Shown: piece after piece, positions 1 to 13,620 of the stretch | Position numbering within the stretch: position 1 is the stretch's first letter | How the letters are laid out: each line of letters begins with the position of its first letter | Source: Petrolisthes cinctipes | Lineage: Eukaryota > Arthropoda > Malacostraca > Decapoda > Porcellanidae | Length of the DNA stretch: 64,000 bases | Direction: 5' to 3' | Assembly: GCA_033782935.1 (NCBI GenBank) | Contig: JAWQEG010000279.1 | Coordinates: 2,132,001 to 2,196,000 of the forward strand | The notes under the pieces: model-generated | The model's database searches: none | Told to the model about the DNA's origin: nothing | Seen by the model: only the letters and a program-made list of their open reading frames with translations | Made by a program: the position numbers and the translations under genes

Positions 1-1059
1 TGCACCTAAAAGATCGATTTTCATTATGTTTTGAGCATGTATTTTGAAAATACTCTAACACGGAGTAGACATTTACAGATCGCTTCTGGGACCCCTAAAT
101 ATCGAATTTTCGGGTGTTTCGAGCCTGAATTTGAGATATAAACGGGTACTGAAGATGCATGCACATATCGACTTTTGTGCACCTAAAAGATCGATTTTCA
201 GTATGTTTTGAGCATGTATTTTGAAAATACTCTAAAACGGAGTAGACATTTACAGATCGCTTTTGGGACCCCTAAATATCGAATTTTCGGGTGTTTTGGG
301 ACTGAATTTGAGATATCGACTTTTTGGCACCTAAAAGATCGATTTTTAGCATGTTTTTAGCCTATATTTTGAAAATATTCTAGCACTGGGTAGGCTTGTA
401 CAGATTGCTTCTAAGACCCCAAAATATTGAATTTTCGGGTGTTTTGAGCCTGAATTTGAGATATAAAAGGGTACTGAAGATGCATGCACATATCGACTTT
501 TGTGCACCTAAAAGATCGATTTTCAGTATGTTTTGAGCATGTATTTTGAAAATACTCTAACAAGGAGTAAGCATGTACAGATCGCTTCTGGGACCCCTAA
601 ATATCGAATTTTCGGGTGTTTTGGGACTGAATTTGATATATCGACTTTTTGGCACCTAAAAGATCGATTTTTAGCATGTTTTTAGCCTATATTTTGAATA
701 TATTCTAGCAATGAGTAGGCATGTACAGATTGCTTCTGGGACCCCAAAATATTGAATTTTCGGGTGTTTTGAGCATGAATTTGAGATATAAACGGGTACT
801 GAAGATACATGCACATATTGACTTTGGGCACCAAAAATATCGATTTTCAGCATGTTTTGGGCCTGAATTTTGAAAATACTCTAACACGGAGTAGGCATGT
901 ACAGATCGCTTCTGGGACCCCAAAATATCGAATTTTCGGGTGTTTAGGGCCAGAATTTGAGATATAAACGGGTACAGAAGATGAATGCACATATCGACTT
1001 TTGGGCACCTAAAAGATCGATTTTCAGTATGTTTTTGGCCTGTATTTTGAAAATACTCT

Positions 1060-3030
1060 AACACGGAGTAGGCATGTACAGATACCTTCTGGGACCTCTA
1101 AATATCGAAATTTCGGGTGTTATGGGACTGAATTTGAGATATCGATTTTTTGGCACCTAAAATGTCGATTTTTAGCATGTTTTTAGCCTATATTTTGAAA
1201 ATATTCTAGCACTGTGTAGGCATGTACAGATTGCATCTGGGACCCCAAAATATTGAATTTTCGGGTGTTTTGAGCCTGAATTTGAGATATAAACGGGTAC
1301 AGAAGATACATGCACATATTGACTTTGGGCATCTAAAATATCGATTTTCAGCATGTTTTGGGCTTGTATTTTGAAAATACTCTAACACTGAGTAGGCATG
1401 TACAGATTGCTTCTGGGACCCCAAAATATCGAATTTTCGGGTGTTTTGAGCCTGAATTTGAGATATAAACGGGTACTGAAGATGCATGCACATATCGACT
1501 TTTGTGCACCTAAAAGATCGATTTTCAGTATGTTTTGAGCATGTATTTTGAAAATACTCTAACACGGAGTAGGCATGTACAGATCGCTTCTGGGACCCCT
1601 AAATATTGAATTTTCGGGTGTTTTGGGACTGAATTTGAGATATCGACTTTTTGGCACCTAAAAGATCGATTTTTAGCATGTTTTTATCCTATATTTTGAA
1701 AATATTCTAGCAATGAGTAGGCATGTACAGATTGCTTCTGGGACCCCAAAATATTGAATTTTCGGGTGTTTTGAGCATGAATTTGAGATATAAACGGGTA
1801 CAGAAGATACATGCACATATTGACTTTGGGCACCAAAAATATCGATTTTCAGCATGTTTTGGGCCTGAATTTTGAAAATACTCTAACACTGAGTAGGCAT
1901 GTACAGATTGCTTCTGGGAACCCAAAATATTGAATTTTCGGGTGTTTTGAGCCGGAATTTGAGATATAAACGGGTACTGAAGATGCATGCACATATCGAC
2001 TTTTGTGCACCTAAAACATCGATTTTCAGTATGTTTTGAGCATGTATTTTGAAAATACTCTAACACGGAGTAGGCATGTACAGATCGCTTCTGGGACCCC
2101 TAAATATCGAATTTTCGGGGGTTTTGGGACTGAATTTGAGATATCGACTTTTTGGCACCTAAAAGATCGATTTTTAGCATGTTTTTAGCCTATATTTTGA
2201 AAATATTCTAGCACTGAGTAGGCATGTACAGATTGCTGTTGGGACCCCAAAATATTGAATTTTCGGGTGTTTTGAGCATGAATTTGAGATATAAACGGGT
2301 ACAGAAGATGCATGCACATATCGACTTTTGGGCACCTAAAAGATCGATTTTCAGTATGTTTTTGGCCTGTATTTTGAAAATACTCTAACACGGAGTAGGC
2401 ATGTACAGATACCTTCTGGGACCTCTAAATATAGAATTTTCGGGTGTTATGGGACTGAATTTGAGATATCGATTTTTTGGCACCTAAAATGTCGATTTTT
2501 AGCATGTTTTTAGCCTATATTTTGAAAATATTCTAGCACTGTGTAGGCATGTACAGATTGCATCTGGGACCCCAAAATATTGAATTTTCGGGTGTTTTGA
2601 GCCTGAATTTGAGATATAAACGGGTACAGAAGATACATGCACATATTGACTTTGGGCATCTAAAATATCGATTTTCAGCATGTTTTGGGCTTGTATTTTG
2701 AAAATACTCTAACACTGAGTAGGCATGTACAGATTGCTTCTGGGACCCCAAAATATCGAATTTTCGGGTGTTTTGAGCCTGAATTTGAGATATAAACGGG
2801 TACTGAAGATGCATGCACATATCGACTTTTGTGCACCTAAAAGATCGATTTTCAGTATGTTTTGAGCATGTATTTTGAAAATACTCTAACACGGAGTAGG
2901 CATGTACAGATCGCTTCTGGGACCCCTAAATATCGAATTTTCGGGTGTTTTGGGACTGAATTTGAGATATCGACTTTTTGGCACCTAAAAGATCGATTTT
3001 TAGCATGTTTTTAGCCTATATTTTGAAAAT
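1060..3030 (+). repeat. Tandem duplication with 1327-bp offset
   Basis: The stretch from about 1060 to 1670 recurs from about 2390 to 3000. Private variants are shared by both, including GGGTGTTATGGGACTG (near 1115 and 2442) and GATTGCATCTGGGACC (near 1230 and 2557). The offset of 1327 bp is two 501-bp trimers plus 325 bp, the combined length of a B and a C monomer, so the duplication kept monomer register. Boundaries are approximate. Confidence 0.75.
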
Positions 3031-3489
3031 ATTCTAGCACTGTACAGATTGCTTCTGGGACCCCAAAATATTGAATTTTCGGGTGTTTTGAGCAAGAATT
3101 TGAGATATAAACGGGTACAGAAGATGCATGCACATATTGACTTTGGGCACCAAAAATATCGATTTTCATCATGTTTTGGGCCTGAATTTTGAAAATACTC
3201 TAACACTGAGTAGGCATGTACAGATCGCTTCTGGGACCCCAAAATATCGAATTTTCGGGTGTTTAGGGCCACAATTTGAGATATAAACAGGTACAGAAGA
3301 TGCATGCACATATCGAATTTTGGGCACCTAAAAAATCGATTTTCAGTATGTTTTTGGCCTGTATTTTGAAAATACTATAACAAGGACTAGGCATGTACAG
3401 ATACCTTCTGGGACCTCTAAATATCGAATTTTCGGGTGTTTTGGGACTGAATTTGATATATCGATTTTTTGGCACCTAAAATGTCGATT

Positions 3490-5290
3490 TTTAGCATGTT
3501 TTTAGCCTATATTTTGAAAATATTCTAGCACTGTGTAGGCATGTACAGATTGCTTCTTGGACCCCAAAATATTGAATTTTCGGGTGTTTTGAGCCTGAAT
3601 TTGAGATATAAACGGGTACAGAAGATACATGCACATATTGACTTTGGGCATCTAAAATATCGATTTTCAGCATGTTTTGGGCCTGTATTTTGAAAATACT
3701 CTAACACGGAGTAGGCATGTACAGATCGCTTCTGGGACCCCAAAATATCGAATTTTCGGGTGTTTAGGGCCAGAATTTGAGATATAAACGGGTACAGAAG
3801 AAGCATGCACATATCGACTTTTGGGCACCTAAGAGATCGATTTTCAGTATGTTTTTGGCCTGTATATTGAAAATACTCTAACACGGAGTAGGCATGTACA
3901 GATACCTTCTGGGACCTCTAAATATCGAATTTTCGGGTGTTTTGGGACTGAATTTGAGATATTGATTTTTTGGCACCTAAAATGTCGATTTTTAGCATGT
4001 TTTTAGCCTATATTTTGAAAATATTCTAGCACTGTGTAGGCATGTACAGATTGCTTCTAAGACCCCAAAATATTGAATTTTCGGGTGTTTTGAGCCTGAA
4101 TTTGAGATATAAACGGGTACAGAAGAAACATGCACATATTGACTTTGGGCATCTAAAATATCGATTTTCAGCATGTTTTGGGCCTGTATTTTGAAAATAC
4201 TCTAACACTGAGTAGGCATGTACAGATTGCTTCTGGGACCCCAAAATATTGAATTTTCGGGTGTTTTGAGCCTGAATTTGAGATATAAACGGGTACTGAA
4301 GATGCATGCACATATCGACTTTTGTGCACCTAAAAGATCGATTTTCAGTATATTTTGAGCATGTATTTTGAAAATACTCTAACACGGAGTAGGCATCTAC
4401 AGATCGCTTCTGGGACCCCTAAATATCGAATTTTCGGGTGTTTTGGGACTGAATTTGAGATATCGACTTTTTGGCACCTAAAAGATCGATTTTTAGCATG
4501 TTTTTAGCCTATATTTTGAAAATATTCTAGCACTGTAGAGATTGCTTCTGGGACCCCAAAATATTGAATTTTCGGGTGTTTTGAGCCTGAATTTGAGATA
4601 TAAACGGGTACAGAAGATACATGCACATATTGACTTTGGGCACCAAAAATATCGATTTTCAGCATGTTTTGGGCCTGAATTTTGAAAATACTCTAACACG
4701 GAGTAGGCATGTACAGATCGCTTCTGGGACCCCAAAATATCGAATTTTCGGGTGTTTAGGGCCAGAATTTGAGATATAAACGGGTACAGAAGATGCATGC
4801 ACATATCGACTTTTGGGCACCTTAAAGATCGATTTTCAGTATGATTTTGGCCTGTATTTTGAAAATACTCTAACAAGGAGTAGGCATGTACTGATACCTT
4901 CTGGGACCTCTAAATATCGAATTTTCGGGTGTTTTGGGGCTGAATTTGATATATCGATTTTTTGGCACCTAAAATGTCGATTTTTAGCATGTTTTTAGCC
5001 TATATCTTGAAAATATTCTAGCACTGTGTAGGCATGTACAGATTGCTTCTGGGACCCCAAAATATTGAATTTTCGGGTGTTTTGAGCATGAATTTGAGAT
5101 ATAAACGGGTACAGAAGATACATGCACATATCGACTTTTGTGCACCTAAAAGATCGATTTTCAGTATGTTTTGAGCATGTATTTTGAAAATACTCTAACA
5201 CGGAGTAGGCATGTACAGATCGCTTCTGGGACCCCTAAATATCGAATTTTCGGGTGTTTTGGGACTGAATTTGAGATATCGACTTTTTGG
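3490..5290 (+). repeat. Satellite segment repeated at 8329-bp offset (left copy)
   Basis: Landmarks from about 3490 to 5290 recur at +8329 bp (about 11820-13620). Shared rare variants include GATTGCTTCTAAGACCCC (4050 and 12379), GGCATCTACAGATCGC (4392 and 12721), GCACCTTAAAGATCG (4818 and 13147) and CAGTATGATTTTGG. The two blocks flank the 2504-bp repeat domain, as expected if that domain expanded inside an originally continuous stretch. That history is inferred. Confidence 0.7.
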
Positions 5291-8200
5291 CAACTAAAAG
5301 ATCGATTTTTAGCATGTTTTTAGCCTATATTTTGAAAATATTCTAGCACTGAGTAGGCATGTACAGATTGCTTCTGGGACCCCAAAATATTGAATTTTCG
5401 GGTGTTTTGAGCCTGAATTTGAGATATAAACGGGTACAGAAGATACATGCACATATTGACTTTGGGCACTAAAAATATCGATTTTCAGCATGTTTTGGGC
5501 CTGAATAATTGAAAATACTCTAACACGGAGTAGGCATGTACAGATCGCTTCTGGGACCCCAAAATATCGAATTTTCGGGTGTTTAGGGCCAGAATTTGAG
5601 ATATAAACGGGTACAGAAGATGCATGCACATATCGACTTTTGGGCACCTAAAAGATCGATTTTCAGTATGTTTTGAGCATGTATTTTGAAAATACTCTAA
5701 CACGGAGTAGGCATGTACAGATCGCTTCTGGGACCCCTAAATATCGAATTTTCGGGTGTTTTGGGACTGAATTTGAGATATCGACTTTTTGGCACCTAAA
5801 AGAACGATTTTTAGCATGTTTTTAGCCTATATTTTGAAAATATTCTAGCACTGTGTAGGCATGTACGGATTGCTTCTGGGACCCAAAAATTTTGAATTTT
5901 TCGGTGTTTTGAGCCTGAATTTGAGATATAAACGGGTACAAAAGATACATGCACATATTGACTTTGGGCACCAAAAATATCGATTTTCAGCATGTTTTGG
6001 GCCTGAATTTTGAAAATACTCTAACACTGAGTAGGCATGTACAGATTGCTTCTGGGACCCCTAAATATTGAATTTTCGGGTGTTTTGAGCCTGAATTTGA
6101 GATATAAAAGGGTACTGAAGATGCATGCACATATCGACTTTTGTGCACCTAAAAGATCGATTTTCATTATGTTTTGAGCATGTATTTTGAAAATACTCTA
6201 ACACGGAGTAGGCATGTACAGATATCTTCTGGGACCTCTAAATATCGAATTTTCGTGAGTTTTGGACTGAATTTGAGATATCGACTTTTTGGCACCTAAA
6301 AGATCGATTTTTAGCATGTTTTTAGCCTATATTTTGAAAATATTCTAGCACTGAGTAGGCATGTACAGATTGCTTCTGGGACCCCAAAATATTGAATTTT
6401 CGGGTGTTTTGAGCCTGAATTTGAGATATAAATGGGTACAGTAGATACATGCACATATTGACTTTGGGCACCAAAAATATCGATTTTCAGCATGTTTTGG
6501 GCCTGAATTTTGAAAATACTCTAACACGGAGTAGGCATGTACAGATCGCTTCTGGGACCCCAAAATATCGAATTTTCGGGTGTTTAGGGCCAGAATTTGA
6601 GATATAAACGGGTACAGAAGATGCATGCACATATCGACTTTTGGGCACCTAAAAGATCGATTTTCAGTATGTTTTTAGCCTGTATTTTGAAAATACTCTA
6701 ACACGGAGTAGGCATGTACAGATACCTTCTGGGACCTCTATATATCGAATTTTCGGGTGTTTTGGGACTGAATTTGAGATATCGATTTTTTGGCACCTAA
6801 AAGATCGATTTTTAGCATGTTTTTAGCCTATATTTTGAAAATATTCTAGCACTGTGTAGGCATGTACAGATTGCTTCTGGGACCCAAAAATTTTGAATTT
6901 TCGGGTGTTTTGAGCCTGAATTTGAGATATAAACGGGTACAAAAGATACATGCACATATTGACTTTGGGCACCAAAAATATCGATTTTCAGCATGTTTTG
7001 GGCCTGAATTTTGAAAATACTCTAACACTGAGTAGGCATGTACAGATTGCTTCTGGGACCCCCAAATATTGAATTTTCGGGTGTTTTGAGCCTGAATTTG
7101 AGATATCGATTTTTTGGCACCTAAAAGATCGATTTTTAGCATGTTTTTAGCCTATATTTTGAAAATATTCTAGCACTGTGTAAGCATGTACAGATTGCTT
7201 CTGGGACCCCAAAATATTGAATTTTCGGGTGTTTTGAGCCTGAATTTGAGATATAAACGGGTACAGAAGATACATGCACATATTGACTTTGGGCATCTAA
7301 AATATCGATTTTCAGCATGTTTTGGGCCTGTATTTTGAAAATACTCTAACACTGAGTAGGCATGTACAGATTGCTTCTGGGACCCCAAAATATTGAATTT
7401 TCGGGTGTTTTGAGCCTGAATTTGAGATATAAACGGGTACTGAAGATGCATGCACATATCGACTTTTGTGCACCTAAAAGATCGATTTTCTGTATGTTTT
7501 GAGCATGTATTTTGAAAATACTCTAACACGGAGTAGACATTTACAGATCGCTTCTGGGACCCCTAAATATTGAATTTTCGGGTGTTTCGAGCCTGAATTT
7601 GAGATATAAACGGGTACTGAAGATGCATGCACATATCGACTTTTGTGCACCTAAAAGATCGATTTTCAGTATGTTTTGAGCATGTATTTTGAAAATACTC
7701 TAAAACGGAGTAGACATTTACAGATCGCTTTTGGGACCCCTAAATATCGAATTTTCGGGTGTTTGGGGACTGAATTTGAGATATCGACTTTTTGGCACCT
7801 AAAAGATCGATTTTTAGCATGTTTTTAGCCTATATTTTGAAAATATTCTAGCACTGAGTAGGCATGTACAGATTGCTTCTGGGACCCCAAAATATTGAAT
7901 TTTCGGGTGTTTTGAGCCTGAATTTGAGATATAAACGGGTACAGAAGATACATGCACATATTGACTTTGGGCACTAAAAATATCGATTTTCAGCATGTTT
8001 TGGGCCTGAATTTTGAAAATACTCTAACACGGAGTAGGCATGTACAGATCGCTTCTGGGACCCCAAAATATCGAATTTTCGGGTGTTTAGGGCCAGAATT
8101 TGAGATATAAACGGGTACAGAAGATGCATGCACATATCGACTTTTGGGCACCTAAAAGATCGATTTTCAGTATGTTTTGAGCATGTATTTTGAAAATACT

Positions 8201-11200
8201 CTAACACGGAGTAGGCATGTACAGATCGCTTCTGGGACCCCTAAATATCGAATTTTCGGGTGTTTTGGGACTGAATTTTAGATATCGACTTTTTGGCACC
8301 TAAAAGAACGATTTTTAGCATGTTTTTAGCCTATATTTTGAAAATATTCTAGCACTGTGTAGGCATGTACAGATTGCTTCTGGGACCCAAAAATTTTGAA
8401 TTTTCGGGTGTTTTGAGCCTGAATTTGAGATATAAACGGGTACAAAAGATACATGCACATATTGACTTTGGGCACCAAAAATATCGATTTTCAGCATGTT
8501 TTGGGCCTGAATTTTGAAAATACTCTAACACTGAGTAGGCATGTACAGATTGCTTCTGGGACCCCCAAATATTGAATTTTCGGGTGTTTTGAGCCTGAAT
8601 TCGAGATATAAAAGGGTACTGAAGATGCATGCACATATCGACTTTTGTGCACCTAAAAGATCGATTTTCATTATGTTTTGAGCATGTATTTTGAAAATAC
8701 TCTAACACGGAGTAGGCATGTACAGATATCTTCTGGGACCTCTAAATATCGAATTTTCGTGAGTTTTGGACTGAATTTGAGATATCGACTTTTTGGCACC
8801 TAAAAGATCGATTTTTAGCATGTTTTTAGCCTATATTTTGAAAATATTCAAGCACTGAGTAGGCATGTACAGATTGCTTCTGGGACCCCAAAATATTGAA
8901 TTTTCGGGTGTTTTGAGCCTGAATTTGAGATATAAATGGGTACAGTAGATACATGCACATATTGACTTTGGGCACCAAAAATATCGATTTTCAGCATGTT
9001 TTGGGCCTGAATTTTGAAAATACTCTAACACGGAGTAGGCATGTACAGATCGCTTCTGGGACCCCAAAATATCGAATTTTCGGGTGTTTAGGGCCAGAAT
9101 TTGAGATATAAACGGGTACAGAAGATGCATGCACATATCGACTTTTGGGCACCTAAAAGATCGATTTTCAGTATGTTTTTAGCCTGTATTTTGAAAATAC
9201 TCTAACACGGAGTAGGCATGTACAGATACCTTCTGGGACCTCTATATATCGAATTTTCGGGTGTTTTGGGACTGAATTTGAGATATCGATTTTTTGGCAC
9301 CTAAAAGATCGATTTTTAGCATGTTTTTAGCCTATATTTTGAAAATATTCTAGCACTGTGTAGGCATGTACAGATTGCTTCTGGGACCCAAAAATTTTGA
9401 ATTTTCGGGTGTTTTGAGCCTGAATTTGAGATATAAACGGGTACAAAAGATACATGCACATATTGACTTTGGGCACCAAAAATATCGATTTTCAGCATGT
9501 TTTGGGCCTGAATTTTGAAAATACTCTAACACTGAGTAGGCATGTACAGATTGCTTCTGGGACCCCCAAATATTGAATTTTCGGGTGTTTTGAGCCTGAA
9601 TTTGAGATATCGATTTTTTGGCACCTAAAAGATCGATTTTTAGCATGTTTTTAGCCTATATTTTGAAAATATTCTAGCACTGTGTAAGCATGTACAGATT
9701 GCTTCTGGGACCCCAAAATATTGAATTTTCGGGTGTTTTGAGCCTGAATTTGAGATATAAACGGGTACAGAAGATACATGCACATATTGACTTTGGGCAT
9801 CTAAAATATCGATTTTCAGCATGTTTTGGGCCTGTATTTTGAAAATACTCTAACACTGAGTAGGCATGTACAGATTGCTTCTGGGACCCCAAAATATTGA
9901 ATTTTCGGGTGTTTTGAGCCTGAATTTGAGATATAAACGGGTACTGAAGATGCATGCACATATCGACTTTTGTGCACCTAAAAGATCGATTTTCTGTATG
10001 TTTTGAGCATGTATTTTGAAAATACTCTAACACGGAGTAGACATTTACAGATCGCTTCTGGGACCCCTAAATATTGAATTTTCGGGTGTTTCGAGCCTGA
10101 ATTTGAGATATAAACGGGTACTGAAGATGCATGCACATATCGACTTTTGTGCACCTAAAAGATCGATTTTCAGTATGTTTTGAGCATGTATTTTGAAAAT
10201 ACTCTAAAACGGAGTAGACATTTACAGATCGCTTTTGGGACCCCTAAATATCGAATTTTCGGGTGTTTGGGGACTGAATTTGAGATATCGACTTTTTGGC
10301 ACCTAAAAGATCGATTTTTAGCATGTTTTTAGCCTATATTTTGAAAATATTCTAGCACTGAGTAGGCATGTACAGATTGCTTCTGGGACCCCAAAATATT
10401 GAATTTTCGGGTGTTTTGAGCCTGAATTTGAGATATAAACGGGTACAGAAGATACATGTACATATTGACTTTGGGCACTAAAAATATCGATTTTCAGCAT
10501 GTTTTGGGCCTGAATTTTGAAAATACTCTAACACGGAGTAGGCATGTACAGATCGCTTCTGGGACCCCAAAATATCGAATTTTCGGGTGTTTAGGGCCAG
10601 AATTTGAGATATAAACGGGTACAGAAGATGCATGCACATATCGACTTTTGGGCACCTAAAAGATCGATTTTCAGTATGTTTTGAGCATGTATTTTGAAAA
10701 TACTCTAACACGGAGTAGGCATGTACAGATCGCTTCTGGGACCCCTAAATATCGAATTTTCGGGTGTTTTGGGACTGAATTTGAGATATCGACTTTTTGG
10801 CACCTAAAAGAACGATTTTTAGCATGTTTTTAGCCTATATTTTGAAAATATTCTAGCACTGAGTAGGCATGTACAGATTGCTTCTGGGACCCCAAAATAT
10901 TGAATTTTTGGGTGTTTTGAGTAAGATTTTGAGATATAAACGGGTACAGAAGATACATGAACATATTGACTTTGGGCATCTAAAATATCGATTTTCAGCA
11001 TGTTTTGGGCCTGTATTTTGAAAATACTCTAACACGGAGTAGGCATGTACAGATTGCTTCTGGGACCCCCAAATATTGAATTTTCGGGTGTTTTGAGCCT
11101 GAATTTGAGATATAAAAGGGTACTGAAGATGCATGCACATATCGACTTTTGTGCACCTAAAAGATCGATTTTCATTATGTTTTGAGCATGTATTTTGAAA

Positions 11201-11850
11201 ATACTCTAACACGGAGTAGGCATGTACAGATATCTTCTGGGACCTCTAAATATCGAATTTTCGTGAGTTTTGGACTGAATTTGAGATATCGACTTTTTGG
11301 CACCTAAAAGATCGATTTTTAGCATGTTTTTAGCCTATATTTTGAAAATATTCTAGCACTGAGTAGGCATGTACAGATTGCTTCTGGGACCCCAAAATAT
11401 TGAATTTTCGGGTGTTTTGAGCCTGAATTTGAGATATAAATGGGTACAGTAGATACATGCACATATTGACTTTGGGCACCAAAAATATCGATTTTCAGCA
11501 TGTTTTGGGCCTGAATTTTGAAAATACTCTAACACGGAGTAGGCATGTACAGATCGCTTCTGGGACCCCAAAATATCGAATTTTCGGGTGTTTAGGGCCA
11601 GAATTTGAGATATAAACGGGTACAGAAGATGCATGCACATATCGACTTTTGGGCACCTAAAAGATCGATTTTCAGTATGTTTTTAGCCTGTATTTTGAAA
11701 ATACTCTAACACGGAGTAGGCATGTACAGATACCTTCTGGGACCTCTATATATCGAATTTTCGGGTGTTTTGGGACTGAATTTGAGATATCGATTTTTTG
11801 GCACCTAAAAGATCGATTTTTAGCATGTTTTTAGCCTATATTTTGAAAAT
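5290..11850 (+). repeat. Higher-order repeat of about 2504 bp (about 2.6 copies)
   Basis: Landmarks repeat at 2504 bp. AAAAGAACGATTTTTAGC occurs near 5800, 8304 and 10808; TTTCGTGAGTTTTGG near 6253, 8757 and 11261; GACCCAAAAATTTTG near 6891 and 9395; and GAGTAGACATTTACAG near 7530 and 10034. The unit is five trimers long to within one base. One copy has a single-base insertion at about 5505 (GAATAATTG for GAATTTTG), so the offset is 2505 before that point. The third copy is partial, with some replaced sequence near 10.85-11.03 kb. Outer boundaries are approximate. Confidence 0.85.
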
Positions 11851-13620
11851 ATTCTAGCACTGTGTAGGCATGTACAGATTGCTTCTGGGACCCCAAAATA
11901 TTGAATTTTCGGGTGTTTTGAGCCTGAATTTGAGATATAAACGGGTACAGAAGATACATGCACATATTGACTTTGGGCATCTAAAATATCGATTTTCAGC
12001 ATGTTTTGGGCCTGTATTTTGAAAATACTCTAACACTGAGTAGGCATGTACAGATTGCTTCTGGGACCCCAAAATATTGAATTTTCGGGTGTTTTGAGCC
12101 TGAATTTGAGATATAAAAGGGTACTGAAGATGCATGCACATATCGACTTTTGTGCACCTAAAAGATCGATTTTCAGTATGTTTTGAGCATGTATTTTGAA
12201 AATACTCTAACACGGAGTAGGCATGTACAGATACCTTCTGGGACCTCTAAATATCGAATTTTCGGGTGTTTTGGGACTGAATTTGAGATATCGATTTTTT
12301 GGCACCTAAAATGTCGATTTTTAGCATGTTTTTAGCCTATATTTTGAAAATATTCTAGCACTGTGTAGGCATGTACAGATTGCTTCTAAGACCCCAAAAT
12401 ATTGAATTTTCGGGTGTTTTGAGCCTGAATTTGAGATATAAACGGGTACAGAAGATACATGCACATATTGACTTTGGGCATCTAAAATATCGATTTTCAG
12501 CATGTTTTGGGCCTGTATTTTGGAAATACTCTAACACTGAGTAGGCATGTACAGATTGCTTCTGGGACCCCAAAATATTGAATTTTCGGGTGTTTTGAGC
12601 CTGAATTTGAGATATAAACGGGTACTGAAGATGCATGCACATATCGACTTTTGTGCACCTAAAAGATCGATTTTCAGTATGTTTTGAGCATGTATTTTGA
12701 AAATACTCTAACACGGAGTAGGCATCTACAGATCGCTTCTGGGACCCCTAAATATCGAATTTTCGGGTGTTTTGGGACTGAATTTGAGATATCGACTTTT
12801 TGGCACCTAAAAGATCGATTTTTAGCATGTTTTTAGCCTATATTTTGAAAATATTCTAGCACTGTACAGATTGCTTCTGGGACCCCAAAATATTGAATTT
12901 TCGGGTGTTTTGAGCCTGAATTTGAGATATAAACGGGTACAGAAGATACATGCACATATTGACTTTGGGCACCAAAAATATCGATTTTCAGCATGTTTTG
13001 GGCCTGAATTTTGAAAATACTCTAACACGGAGTAGGCATGTACAGATCGCTTCTGGGACCCCAAAATATCGAATTTTCGGGTGTTTAGGGCCACAATTTG
13101 AGATATAAACGGGTACAGAAGATGCATGCACATATCGACTTTTGGGCACCTTAAAGATCGATTTTCAGTATGATTTTGGCCTGTATTTTGAAAATACTCT
13201 AACAAGGAGTAGGCATGTACAGATACCTTCTGGGACCTCTAAATATCGAATTTTCGGGTGTTTTGGGGCTGAATTTGATATATCGATTTTTTGGCACCTA
13301 AAATGTCGATTTTTAGCATGTTTTTAGCCTATATCTTGAAAATATTCTAGCACTGTGTAGGCATGTACAGATTGCTTCTGGGACCCCAAAATATTGAATT
13401 TTCGATTGTTTTGAGCATGAATTTGAGATATAAACGGGTACAGAAGATACATGCACATATCGACTTTTGTGCACCTAAAAGATCGATTTTCAGTATGTTT
13501 TGAGCATGTATTTTGAAAATACTCTAACACGGAGTAGGCATGTACAGATCGCTTCTGGGACCCCTAAATATCGAATTTTCGGGTGTTTTGGGACTGAATT
13601 TGAGATGTCGACTTTTTGGC
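11820..13620 (+). repeat. Satellite segment repeated at 8329-bp offset (right copy)
   Basis: Counterpart of about 3490-5290, with the same rare substitutions in the same order. It follows the third, partial 2504-bp unit and leads into the 1642-bp repeat domain. It differs from the left copy by scattered single-base changes, such as CGATTGTTTTGAGC near 13404 where the left copy has CGGGTGTTTTGAGC. Confidence 0.7.

Noticed and set aside
4813..4998. Short plus-strand frames of 61 codons (also near 13142, 15099, 16741 and 18383)
   Set aside because: Created by the variant CACCTTAAAGATCG in one satellite monomer and copied with the higher-order repeat; no start context or homology.
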